From positions 1 through 52,392 of the forward strand of contig LQPB01000099.1 of NCBI GenBank assembly GCA_002102225.1: a stretch of DNA of 52,392 bases, written 5' to 3'. The position numbers and the translations under genes were made by a program. The notes under the pieces were generated by a model. That model did no database searches. It saw only the letters and a program-made list of their open reading frames with translations, and had not been told where the DNA came from. Below, piece after piece: positions 15,586 through 23,375 of this stretch. This stretch comes from Mycobacterium interjectum (GTDB lineage: Bacteria > Actinomycetota > Actinomycetes > Mycobacteriales > Mycobacteriaceae). The first letter of the stretch is position 1. Each line of letters starts with the position of its first letter.

Positions 15586-16392
15586 CTACCGCTGGTCAGG
15601 AGCCTGTCCCAATGGTTCGTTTGCCGCCCCGTCTGAATCCGCAGGTCGGTCCCATCGCGGCGTGAGCACGCCCAGCGCGCCCAACGCCACCGCGGCCGCG
15701 GTCGACGTCCGCAGCACCTGCGGGCCCAGCCGGACCGCCGCCGCGCCCGCCGCGGTCAACGCGACGATCTCGTCCGGCGCGATGCCGCCCTCGGGCCCGA
15801 TCACCAGCAACACCGAATCCGCTTGGCGGACATGCTGATCCGCGAGCCGATCGGTTGCCGACTCGTGCAGGGCGAGCACCGCCGACCCGGCCGCAACCTC
15901 GTCGCGAACCCGCTCGATCAACGCCGCGGTGGACAGCACGCCCTCGACGGGCGGGATGTGCGCCCGGCGGGACTGCCGGGCCGCCGAACGGGCGACCGCC
16001 CGCCACCGGCGCAGCCCCTTGTCGACCCGGGCGCCCTCCCAGCTGGCCACGCAGCGGGCGGCCTGCCAGGCCAGGAACCCGTCGGCGCCCGCTTCGGTGG
16101 CCAACTCGATCGCCAGCTCCGAGCGATCGGACTTCGGCAGCGCCTGCACCACCGTCACCGCCGGGCGACCGGCCTCGACGCTCCAGCGCCCCAGCACCCG
16201 CGCCCGCAGCCCATCGCGCCCGGCGTGCTCGACCTCGCACCGGGCGAGGCCGCCCGCGCCGTCGCCGAGCACCAGTTGTTCGCCGGGCCGGATCCGGCGC
16301 ACCGTGGCGGCGTGGAAACCCTCGTCGCCGTCCACGACCGCCACCGCGCCGGTGTCGGGCAGTGCGTCAACGTAGAACAGCGTCGCCACCAT
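15586..16392 (-). CDS. rsmE: RsmE, 16S rRNA m3U1498 methyltransferase
   Basis: A 268-residue SPOUT-family methyltransferase that methylates U1498 in the 16S rRNA decoding centre. An N-terminal PUA-like part is followed by the knotted SAM-binding domain, with VIGPEGGIAPDEI (near 205) and RLGPQVLRTSTAAAVAL near the end. The start MVATLFYVD matches Rv2372c. It begins 18 bases after dnaJ2 and is probably in the same transcript. The last 15 residues differ from M. tuberculosis, as is usual for this variable end. Confidence 0.95.
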   Translation of the reverse strand: MVATLFYVDALPDTGAVAVVDGDEGFHAATVRRIRPGEQLVLGDGAGGLARCEVEHAGRDGLRARVLGRWSVEAGRPAVTVVQALPKSDRSELAIELATEAGADGFLAWQAARCVASWEGARVDKGLRRWRAVARSAARQSRRAHIPPVEGVLSTAALIERVRDEVAAGSAVLALHESATDRLADQHVRQADSVLLVIGPEGGIAPDEIVALTAAGAAAVRLGPQVLRTSTAAAVALGALGVLTPRWDRPADSDGAANEPLGQAPDQR

Positions 16393-16410
16393 GTGCGGGG
16401 CCCCGGCGAC

Positions 16411-17556
16411 TTAGCGCCCGGTGAAAGTCTCGCGCAGCCGGCTGAACAGCCCGCCGCCGGCGTGGGTGGAGCGCACCTCGGCCACGTCGCGGCTGCGGCG
16501 GTTCTTCAGCTCGCGCAGCAGTTCGCTGTCGTGGTGGTCCAGGCGGGTGGGCACCACCACCTCGACGTGGACGTGCAGGTTGCCCCGGGCCCCCGAACGC
16601 AGGTGCGGCATCCCGTGGCCGCGCAGCGTGATGATCGAACCCGGCTGCGTGCCAGGCGGAATGGTGATCTCGCTCTGACCGTCCAGGATGGCGTCGACGG
16701 TGACGGTCACGCCCAGCGCGGCGTCGACCATCGGCACCGAAACCGTGCAATGCAGGTCGTCGCCCTCGCGGACGAAGATGTCGTGGGCCTGTTCGTGCAC
16801 CTCGACGTAGAGGTCACCGGCCGGCCCGCCCCCGGGCCCGACCTCGCCCTGGGCGGCCAGTCGGACGCGCATGCCCTCGCCGACGCCGGCGGGGATCTTG
16901 ACGCTGATCTCGCGGCGGGCCCGCACCCGCCCGTCCCCCATGCACTGGTGACACGGGTCGGGGATGACGACCCCGACGCCGCGGCAGGTGGGACACGGCC
17001 GTGACGTCATGACCTGGCCCAGCAGCGAGCGCTGCACCGTCTGCACCTCCCCGCGACCGCCGCAGGTGTCGCAGGGCACGGGCACCGAATCGCCGTTGGT
17101 GCCCTTGCCCTGGCAGCGGTCGCACAGCACCGCGGTGTCGACGGTGACCTGCTTGGTGACGCCGGTCGCGCACTCCTCGAGGTCCAGCCGCATCCGCAGC
17201 AACGAGTCCGACCCGGGCCGGACCCGGCCGATGGGACCGCGGGAGGCCGAGCCCCCGCTGAAGCCGCCACCGAAGAAGGCCTCGAACACGTCGCCCAGGT
17301 TCCCGAAGCCGCCGAACCCGGCGCCGCCCGCGGCGGCGTTTTCCAGTGGATCCCCGCCCAGGTCGACGATCCGGCGTTTCTCCGGGTCGCTCAGCACCTC
17401 GTACGCGACGCTGATTTCCTTGAACTTCGCCTGCGCGGCCTCATCGGGGTTGACGTCGGGATGCAGCTCGCGCGCCAACTTGCGGTACGCGCGCTTGATC
17501 TCCGCATCGCTGGCGTTTCTGCTCACGCCGAGCAGCCCGTAATAATCGCGTGCCAC
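16411..17556 (-). CDS. dnaJ2: DnaJ2, Hsp40 co-chaperone
   Basis: A 381-residue type I J-protein that stimulates DnaK ATPase. The J-domain (1-65) has the essential HPD motif in ELHPDVNPDE. A Gly/Phe-rich linker follows (75-105), then four CxxCxGxG-type zinc repeats (about 145-210: CDRCQGKG, CDTCGGRG, CPTCRGVG, CHQCMGDG) and the client-binding C-terminus. It starts at GTG 17556, 56 bases after hrcA. The hrcA-dnaJ2 pairing suggests heat-shock co-regulation, but I see no CIRCE element here. Confidence 0.96.
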   Translation of the reverse strand: MARDYYGLLGVSRNASDAEIKRAYRKLARELHPDVNPDEAAQAKFKEISVAYEVLSDPEKRRIVDLGGDPLENAAAGGAGFGGFGNLGDVFEAFFGGGFSGGSASRGPIGRVRPGSDSLLRMRLDLEECATGVTKQVTVDTAVLCDRCQGKGTNGDSVPVPCDTCGGRGEVQTVQRSLLGQVMTSRPCPTCRGVGVVIPDPCHQCMGDGRVRARREISVKIPAGVGEGMRVRLAAQGEVGPGGGPAGDLYVEVHEQAHDIFVREGDDLHCTVSVPMVDAALGVTVTVDAILDGQSEITIPPGTQPGSIITLRGHGMPHLRSGARGNLHVHVEVVVPTRLDHHDSELLRELKNRRSRDVAEVRSTHAGGGLFSRLRETFTGR

Positions 17557-17612
17557 GCCTGACCTTCCTTGTGCCGCCGTTAGCGGCCGTCAACAAACAC
17601 CGGGGTGCGCGG

Positions 17613-18656
17613 TCATCGGGCACCCAGAACTTCGCCGATATAGAGAGCAACCGCTGCCACGCTGGCGATAGTTCCCGGATAGTCCATCCGGGTGGGGCCC
17701 AGCACACCCATACCGCCGTACACGGTATCGGAGGTGCCGTAGGCGGTGGTCACCATCGACGTGCCCGCCATCTGCTCGACGGCGGTCTCGTGCCCGATAC
17801 GCACCGTCACCTTGCCGGCCTCCTGCTGGGCCGCCAGCAACCGCAGCACCACCACCTGCTCCTCGAGGGCCTCCAGGATGGAGCGCAGCGACCCGCCGAA
17901 ATCCGCGGCGTTGCGGGTCAGATTGGCGGTGCCGCCCATCAGCAGGCGCTCCTCGGTGTGCTCCACCAACGACTCCAGCAACACCGTCGCGGAGCGGCCC
18001 ACGGCGTCGCTGAGGTTGTTGGCCAGCCCGCTGCGCCCGTGCAGCTCGCCGGCCAGGTCGGCGACCGCGGTCGACGCCGCGGCGAGCCTCTTGCCCACCA
18101 GGGCCTGGCCCAGCATCTCGCGCAACTGGGACAGCTGATGGTCGTCGATGACGTCGCCGAGCTCGACGATGCGCTGGTCCACCCGGCCGGAGTCGGTGAT
18201 GACCACCATCAGCAGCCGGGCCGGCGTCAGGCCGATCACCTCCAGATGGCGAACGGTCGACGTCGACAGCGTCGGGTACTGCACCACCGCCACCTGGCGG
18301 GTCAGTTGCGCCAGCAGCCGCACCGCGCGGCGCAGCACGTCGTCGAGGTCGACGCCGGATTCCAGAAAGCTCAAAATGGCGGTCCGCTCGGCCGACGACA
18401 GCGGCTTGACGTCGGCCAGCCGGTCCACGAACTCGCGGTAGCCCTTTTCGGTGGGCACCCGTCCGGAGCTGGTGTGCGGCTGGGTGATGTAGCCCTCGGC
18501 CTCCAGCACCGCCATGTCGTTGCGAACCGTGGCGGACGACACGCCCAGGTTGTGGCGCTCCACCAACGACTTGGAACCGATGGGCTCCTGGGTGGAGACG
18601 AAGTCGGCGACGATGGCGCGCAGTACCTCGAAGCGACGCTCGTCGGCACTTCCCAT
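17613..18656 (-). CDS. hrcA: HrcA, heat-shock repressor
   Basis: A 347-residue repressor that binds CIRCE elements before groEL/groES genes and is kept folded by GroEL. It has the N-terminal winged helix (IGSKSLVERHNLGVSSATVR, 26-45) and the GAF-like core of the family. A very good ribosome-binding site, AAGGAGGTG, precedes the ATG. It is the first gene of the minus-strand run to era and is divergent from the Rv2375-like gene with 157 bases between starts. That gap contains no TTAGCACTC-type CIRCE half-site. Confidence 0.96.
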   Translation of the reverse strand: MGSADERRFEVLRAIVADFVSTQEPIGSKSLVERHNLGVSSATVRNDMAVLEAEGYITQPHTSSGRVPTEKGYREFVDRLADVKPLSSAERTAILSFLESGVDLDDVLRRAVRLLAQLTRQVAVVQYPTLSTSTVRHLEVIGLTPARLLMVVITDSGRVDQRIVELGDVIDDHQLSQLREMLGQALVGKRLAAASTAVADLAGELHGRSGLANNLSDAVGRSATVLLESLVEHTEERLLMGGTANLTRNAADFGGSLRSILEALEEQVVVLRLLAAQQEAGKVTVRIGHETAVEQMAGTSMVTTAYGTSDTVYGGMGVLGPTRMDYPGTIASVAAVALYIGEVLGAR

Positions 18657-18813
18657 CGGCTCCCACCTCCTTGATCGCGTCCATTTTACGGTGCCACGAG
18701 GTGGTGACCGCCATTCGCGGCGTCTGGCGGCGATCGCGGGCAGCCACCAGCCGGGTTAGCCTGTCCCCCATGTACTCGTCGGGCCCGGGGGATGCGTCAG
18801 AGACGATCCGCCA

Positions 18814-19113
18814 ATGATTTTCAAGGGCGTGCGCGACGGCAAGCCGTACCCCGAGCACGGGCTGTCCTACAAGGACTGGTCCCAGATACCGCCGCAGCAG
18901 ATCCGCCTGGACGAATTGGTCACCACGACAACGGTGCTGGCGTTGGACCGGCTGCTGTCCGAGGACTCCACCTTCTACGGCGATCTTTTCCCGCACGCGG
19001 TGCGGTGGCGGGGCATCACCTACCTCGAGGACGGCCTGCACCGCGCGGTGCGCGCCGCGCTGCGCAACCGCACCGTGCTGCACGCCCGGGTGTTCGACAT
19101 GGACATGCGCTGA
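18814..19113 (+). CDS. conserved small protein, Rv2375-like
   Basis: This 99-residue protein (MIFKGVRDGKPYPEHGLSYKDW...) is nearly identical to Rv2375 over its length. The central FPHAVRWRGITYLEDGLHRAVRAAL and RTVLHARVFDMD parts resemble the short ParB-like/type II toxin RNase_H-like folds seen in actinobacterial conserved proteins, but I cannot assign a function. No signal peptide or membrane segment. It is divergent from hrcA, as in M. tuberculosis. Confidence 0.88.
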   Translation: MIFKGVRDGKPYPEHGLSYKDWSQIPPQQIRLDELVTTTTVLALDRLLSEDSTFYGDLFPHAVRWRGITYLEDGLHRAVRAALRNRTVLHARVFDMDMR

Positions 19114-19139
19114 GCCAGCAGACGTAGCTCTTTTGGCGC

Positions 19140-19167
19140 GGTCACATTTCTGCGTCGCCGGGTGTCG
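19140..19167 (+). promoter_or_regulatory. candidate ECF41/SigJ-type promoter
   Basis: GGTCACA (19140-19146), a 16-base spacer and TGTCG (19163-19167) lie 33 bases before the decarboxylase-family ORF. SigJ-type/ECF41 promoters are described as TGTCACA or GTCACA, then ~16 bases, then CGTC. The -35 matches well and the -10 has one mismatch. It would make the adjacent ECF41 sigma factor autoregulatory. Confidence 0.5.
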
Positions 19168-19200
19168 ACGTAGAAAGGACCACGTTCAAGGAGGACCGCC

Positions 19201-19797
19201 ATGCCTCGGCTTCAGGGAGTCTCCGACCGCGACGCCGGCCTGGGCGCCAAGATCGCCTTCTTCTTCACCAAGCGCAAGCTGGCGCAGATGACCGGGCTCG
19301 AGACCGCCGGGATGCTCGAACCGCTGCGGATGTACGCGCACATCCCCCGGCTGCTCAGCGCCTACGGCAAGCTCGAGCAGGCCGAGTCGAAGCTGGACAT
19401 CCTCAGCCCACGCCACCGCGCGCTGGCCGAGCTGAAGTCGGCGACCACGGTGCGCTGCGAGTACTGCATCGACCTGGGTTCGCAGATCGCGCGCCGGTGG
19501 GGACTCACCGACGAGGAGCTGCTGGCCCTGTCGAATTACCGCGACGCCCCCTGCTTCTCCGAGCTGGACAAGCTCATCCTGGAGTACGCCACCGCGATGA
19601 GCCGCACCCCGGTCGAGGTGACTGACCAGCTCTTCGACGCGCTGCGCGCCCACTTCGACACCGCCCAGCTCGTCGGGCTCACCCACGTCATCACGCTGGG
19701 CAACATGCGCGCCCGGTTCAACATCGCGCTCGGGATCGGATCGTCGGGCTTCTCCGGCGACCGGGTGTGCGCGCTGCCCGAGCAGGGCCGCGCGTGA
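19201..19797 (+). CDS. carboxymuconolactone decarboxylase-family protein
   Basis: A 198-residue alkylhydroperoxidase-like (AhpD/CMD fold) protein. RHRALAELKSATTVRCEYC carries a CxxC at Cys86/Cys89, which usually serves peroxide or thiol chemistry. The His that follows in true AhpD (CxxCxxxH) is missing, so it is not a typical AhpD. A GAGG ribosome-binding site lies just before the ATG. Its stop overlaps the start of an ECF41 sigma factor. CMD-family genes are one of the three enzyme classes (with oxidoreductases and epimerases) habitually paired with ECF41 sigma factors, so this is probably its main target. Confidence 0.9.
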   Translation: MPRLQGVSDRDAGLGAKIAFFFTKRKLAQMTGLETAGMLEPLRMYAHIPRLLSAYGKLEQAESKLDILSPRHRALAELKSATTVRCEYCIDLGSQIARRWGLTDEELLALSNYRDAPCFSELDKLILEYATAMSRTPVEVTDQLFDALRAHFDTAQLVGLTHVITLGNMRARFNIALGIGSSGFSGDRVCALPEQGRA

Positions 19798-20684
19798 CGA
19801 GGCCGGACAAGCCGGAGGCCGCGCTGGCCGCGCGTTTCGAGGCGGCGCGGCCGCGGCTGGGCGCCATCGCCTATCGCATGCTGGGCTCGATCGACGACGC
19901 CCAAGACGCCGTGCAGGAGGCGTGGCTGCGGCTCAGCGGCGCCGACCGGGACATCGCCAACATCGACGCCTGGCTGACGACGGTGGTGGCCCGCATCTGC
20001 CTGAACACTTTGCGGGACCGGCACGGACGCGGGCGCGAGGAGCTCGGTCACCTGCCGGATCCGATCGTCGACGCCGACGGGGAGTTCGATCCCGAACACC
20101 GGGCGATGCTCGCCGACGCGGTGGGGCTGGCGCTGTTCGTGGTGCTGGACACGCTGCCGCCGGCCGAGCGGCTGGCGTTCGTGCTGCACGACGTGTTCGC
20201 CGTCCCGTTCGACGAGATCGCGCCCATCGTGGAGCGGACCCCGGAGGCGACGCGCAAGCTGGCCAGCCGGGCGCGCCGGCGCATCGAGCGGGCCGACCCC
20301 GCGCCCGACGCGGGCGTCGCCGCCCAGCGCGAGGCCGTCGACGCCTTCTTCGCCGCGGGACGCGCGGGCGACTTCGACCGGCTGGTGTCGGTCCTGCACC
20401 CCGACGTCGTGCTGCGGGGCGACTTCGGCCGCGGCGCCGCGGGATTCCGCGCCGAGGGTGCGGCCTCGGTGGCCAAACTCGCCCGCGGCTACGCGGGGCC
20501 GGAACGCGAGGTGCGCCCCGCCATCGTCAACGGCGCCGCCGGCGCGGTCGTGTTCGTCGGCGGGCGACCCACGGCGATCATGGGATTCGTGGTGCGCGAC
20601 GGGCTGGTGGCGGCCATCGATGTGCTGGCCGACCCGGACCGGATCGCCAAGCTAGACCTGCGCGGCGTGCGCGCCGGTCACTGA
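19794..20684 (+). CDS. ECF41 / SigJ-type sigma factor with SnoaL-like C-terminus
   Basis: A 296-residue sigma factor with region 2 at about 10-75 (GSIDDAQDAVQEAWLRL), region 4 at about 112-165 (LPPAERLAFVLHDVFAVPFDEIA) and a fused SnoaL/NTF2-like domain at 175-290. In ECF41 this domain replaces an anti-sigma factor and tunes activity through DGGGK and NPDKL motifs; here those spots read GDFGRG and DPDRI, so the control motifs are degenerate. GTG start, GTGA overlap with the CMD gene. It resembles but is not the SigJ orthologue by position. The stop overlaps the convergent cfp2 stop by 7 bases. Confidence 0.9.
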   Translation: MTRPDKPEAALAARFEAARPRLGAIAYRMLGSIDDAQDAVQEAWLRLSGADRDIANIDAWLTTVVARICLNTLRDRHGRGREELGHLPDPIVDADGEFDPEHRAMLADAVGLALFVVLDTLPPAERLAFVLHDVFAVPFDEIAPIVERTPEATRKLASRARRRIERADPAPDAGVAAQREAVDAFFAAGRAGDFDRLVSVLHPDVVLRGDFGRGAAGFRAEGAASVAKLARGYAGPEREVRPAIVNGAAGAVVFVGGRPTAIMGFVVRDGLVAAIDVLADPDRIAKLDLRGVRAGH

Positions 20685-21181
20685 CCGGCGGCTTGCAGCA
20701 ACTCCATCGCCGAGGCGCGTGACAGCACCCAGCCGCCCTGGTTCACGAACGTGACGTTCTGGGTGACCGGCGACGTGAGCTTGGGACCCGAGACCGCCAC
20801 GTCGGCCGTCGCGGACCCGGCCGCGGCCGGTTGGACGTTGGTGACGTTGAACGCCAGCGGCAGGTCGCCGTTCTTGGCCGCCTTCTGCAGCTTCTTGTCG
20901 GCGACGTGAGCTTCGAGCCCGCTGATCCCGCCTTCGACCAGATTGCTCTTGTTGGAGAACGGGACGCTGGGGTCGGCGAGGCTGGTCAGCAGGCCGGTCA
21001 ACTGATCGGCGGTCGGCACGTTCACCGCCTGCGGCGGGTCCTGCGGCAACGGCGCGCCGACGGAGATCAGCCGCACCGAGGCCGGCTCGCCCGGCGCCGC
21101 GATGGACGTGATGCCGGCGGCCGCTCCCCCGATGACGGCCAGCGCTGCCGCGCCGCCGGCGAAGAATTTCATGGTTTTCAT
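20678..21181 (-). CDS. cfp2: secreted low-molecular-weight antigen Mtb12 (CFP2)
   Basis: A 167-residue exported protein, orthologous by sequence and position to Rv2376c. A Sec signal peptide (MKTMKFFAGGAAALAVIGGAAAG) is followed by a mature part with ADQLTGLLTSLADP, SNLVEGG and the conserved NVTFVNQGGWVLSRASAMELLQAAG end. It is secreted into culture filtrate and is a T-cell antigen; its biochemical role is unknown. It may start at 21181 or at the second ATG three codons in. A paralogue lies 148 bases upstream. Confidence 0.95.
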   Translation of the reverse strand: MKTMKFFAGGAAALAVIGGAAAGITSIAAPGEPASVRLISVGAPLPQDPPQAVNVPTADQLTGLLTSLADPSVPFSNKSNLVEGGISGLEAHVADKKLQKAAKNGDLPLAFNVTNVQPAAAGSATADVAVSGPKLTSPVTQNVTFVNQGGWVLSRASAMELLQAAGQ

Positions 21182-21329
21182 GGTCCCCCCTCAGGTGGGC
21201 ACGCGTCGACGGACGGTGCCGGTGTGCGTCTTTCGACTGTTGTTTCGTGTTTGCGCACCGTGACGTTACGACCACACCATGAGAGCGGCCTGTGCGCCCC
21301 CTGTGGAGTGCACAGGCTGCTCGGCACCG

Positions 21330-21794
21330 CTAGTTCGTCGCCGTCGCGGCCTGGATGAGGGCGATCGCGGCGTCGTGCTGCAGGATCCAGTTGCCGCCCT
21401 GGTTGACGAACACCAGGTGCTTCTCGACCGGCCCGGCGAACCTCGGGCCCGAGATGGCGACGTCGGCCTGGGCCATGTTCGGTCCGGCCGGCGCAATGTT
21501 CGTCACCGCGAACGTCTCGGGGAAGTTTCCGTTCCGGTAGGCCTTCCTCAGGTCGTGGTCGGCCACGTGGCCCTCGTCCGGAGCGATGCCGTTTTCGACC
21601 AGGTTGGTTTTCGTCGTGTACGAGACGCCCGGATCGGTGGCCTGGGTGCACAGGGTCGACAGCTGCTCCGGGCTCGGCAGCCCCGGCGCCGGCGGCGGAT
21701 CCTGCGGTAGTGGCGCGGCGGATGCCACGCCGATGCCGGCCACGCCCATCGCGGCCAGGGCTGCCCCGCCGGCAGCCAAGGATTTCATTCTCAT
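21330..21794 (-). CDS. second Mtb12/CFP2-family secreted protein
   Basis: A 154-residue paralogue of the adjacent cfp2. A signal peptide (MRMKSLAAGGAALAAMGVAG) likely ends at the VASA-AP junction. Shared family stretches are PLPQDPP, EQLSTLCTQATDPGVSY, ADVAISGP and VFVNQGGNWIL. Unlike CFP2 it has a Cys in the second helix. I chose the ATG at 21794 because GGGGGAGGA sits seven bases before it. M. tuberculosis has a single gene here, so this is a tandem duplication. It lies between cfp2 and mbtH on the same strand. Confidence 0.9.
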   Translation of the reverse strand: MRMKSLAAGGAALAAMGVAGIGVASAAPLPQDPPPAPGLPSPEQLSTLCTQATDPGVSYTTKTNLVENGIAPDEGHVADHDLRKAYRNGNFPETFAVTNIAPAGPNMAQADVAISGPRFAGPVEKHLVFVNQGGNWILQHDAAIALIQAATATN

Positions 21795-21892
21795 GCTCAA
21801 GTCCTCCCCCTAATGAGTACGAGTTGTGATTCTGCCCCCGGAGCCTGCTGTTCTTGGTCTCGGGCGGGTCACGGTACGGGCACGACGGGTGC

Positions 21893-22108
21893 TCAGCCGG
21901 CCGCCATCGCCTCGCGCAGGCTCTTCGGCCGCAAGTCGGCCCAGTTGCGCTCGACGTAGTCCAGGCACGCCGACCGGCTGGCCTCCCCGTGCGCGACGCG
22001 CCAGCCGCCCGGCACCTCGGCGAACGCCGGCCACAGGCTGTGCTGCTCCTCGTCGTTGATCAGCACGTAGAACGCGCCGCCGTCGTCATCGAAGGGGTTG
22101 GTGCTCAT
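21893..22108 (-). CDS. mbtH: MbtH, adenylation-domain activator
   Basis: The 71-residue founding-type MbtH-like protein, with the family core NPFDDDGGAFYVLINDEEQHSLWP.. and the invariant tryptophans in SLWPAFAEVPGGW and ERNWADLRP. MbtH-like proteins bind and activate the adenylation domains of partner peptide synthetases; here MbtB, MbtE and MbtF. GAGGAG lies five bases before the ATG. The start overlaps the end of mbtG by 23 bases, making it the last gene of the mbtB-H operon. Confidence 0.97.
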   Translation of the reverse strand: MSTNPFDDDGGAFYVLINDEEQHSLWPAFAEVPGGWRVAHGEASRSACLDYVERNWADLRPKSLREAMAAG

Positions 22109-23375
22109 CGCTTCTCCTCATCGTTCGGTGTTTGGCCGATCCCGCCGTGGCGCCCAGCACCCGGTCTGACAGCAGGCCGAGGCAGCTCAGGTTGGGGAAC
22201 CCGGGGCCCTGGGTGAGCCCGGACAGGTTGGGCAGGAACAGCTTTGGGGCGACGTCGGTGACGGCCAGGTCGTAGCCGATGGCCTCCTGCAGGCCGTCGG
22301 CGGTGAGCGGGCCGCCCAGCCCGAGCTCGAGCAGGTCGAGCGCGTCCTGGCTGAACAGCGACGTGAACCACAGCGGGTCGGCGCCGGAGCCGTCGATGAC
22401 CAGGTCGAAACCGTGCACCGTCTCCAGGTTTTCGCTGCCGCGGTTGGTGGACAGGGTCAGCCGGATCTGCCCGTCGCGGCCCACCGCGTGGGCGACCCGG
22501 CCGCGCAGGTGGCGGATGCGGTCATCGGACAGCAGCGCCTCCTGCACGTTGGCCGAGAACACCCCGCGGTCGGTGCGCGCCAGCGCGTCGCGGCGTTCGT
22601 CGAGCGTCAGCGCCGTCCAGTCGGTCGGATCGGAGAACAACGAGTTCTCGAAGAAGCCCTCGCCGCGGGTGAACAGCGTCACCTGCGGCGAGATGACGGT
22701 GATCGTCGAAACCCGGTGCCGGAACAGCTCGTTGAGCATCGAAGCCGCCGTCTCGCCGCCGCCGATCACCGCCACCCGCTCGGCGCTGATCCGGTCGTCG
22801 CCCGCGGCGCGGTCCCAGAACTGGGCGATCGACAGCATCCGCGGGTTGCCGGGCAGCAGCGACTTCTCCGCCTGGCCGGGGCCGGTGATCATCAAAGCCT
22901 CGGCGTGCACGGTGGTTTCGTGGGTCCGCAGCGCCCAGCGGTCGCCGTCGACGGCCAGCCGTTCGACCTCGCCGTGCAGCACGTTCAGGCCGACCTGATC
23001 GGCGACCCAGCCCAGGTACTGGCTCCACCGGCGATGGGTGGGCGCCGGCCTGCCGCGGTCGATCCATTCGGCGAACGACGCGGTGGCGATGAGGTATGAC
23101 TGCCAGCTGTAGCGGGTCATCCGCTCGTCGAGTTCGGCGTTGCGCCGCGGCACCAGCGCCGAGCGATAGGGAAACCCGACGTCCTTTTCCGGGCTGGTGC
23201 CCAGTCGGTGCGCCCCGTCGGTCCAGCCGCCGCTGGCCTGCCAGTTGCCGCCGACGCCGATGCGTTCGACGGCGACCACATCGGGGACCTCGACGCCCAT
23301 GTCGCGCAGCACCGATGCCTTGGCCGCCACGGCGACCGCCTTGGCCCCGGCGCCCAGGATCGCAAGCGTGCTCAT
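22086..23375 (-). CDS. mbtG: MbtG, lysine N6-hydroxylase
   Basis: A 429-residue flavin-dependent N-hydroxylating monooxygenase. It converts the lysine epsilon-amine of (didehydroxy)mycobactin to a hydroxamate that binds Fe3+. The FAD site is LAILGAGAKAVAVAAKA at the N-terminus, and a second Rossmann motif VAVIGGGETAAS (near 210) binds NADPH. The ATG at 23375 overlaps the mbtF stop (ATGA) and matches the M. tuberculosis start; GGGAGGTG precedes it. The frame runs on upstream only inside mbtF. Confidence 0.96.
   Translation of the reverse strand: MSTLAILGAGAKAVAVAAKASVLRDMGVEVPDVVAVERIGVGGNWQASGGWTDGAHRLGTSPEKDVGFPYRSALVPRRNAELDERMTRYSWQSYLIATASFAEWIDRGRPAPTHRRWSQYLGWVADQVGLNVLHGEVERLAVDGDRWALRTHETTVHAEALMITGPGQAEKSLLPGNPRMLSIAQFWDRAAGDDRISAERVAVIGGGETAASMLNELFRHRVSTITVISPQVTLFTRGEGFFENSLFSDPTDWTALTLDERRDALARTDRGVFSANVQEALLSDDRIRHLRGRVAHAVGRDGQIRLTLSTNRGSENLETVHGFDLVIDGSGADPLWFTSLFSQDALDLLELGLGGPLTADGLQEAIGYDLAVTDVAPKLFLPNLSGLTQGPGFPNLSCLGLLSDRVLGATAGSAKHRTMRRSDEHQPLR

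Noticed and set aside
18657..18813. CIRCE element before hrcA
   Set aside because: I looked for TTAGCACTC-N9-GAGTGCTAA and found no half-site on either strand.
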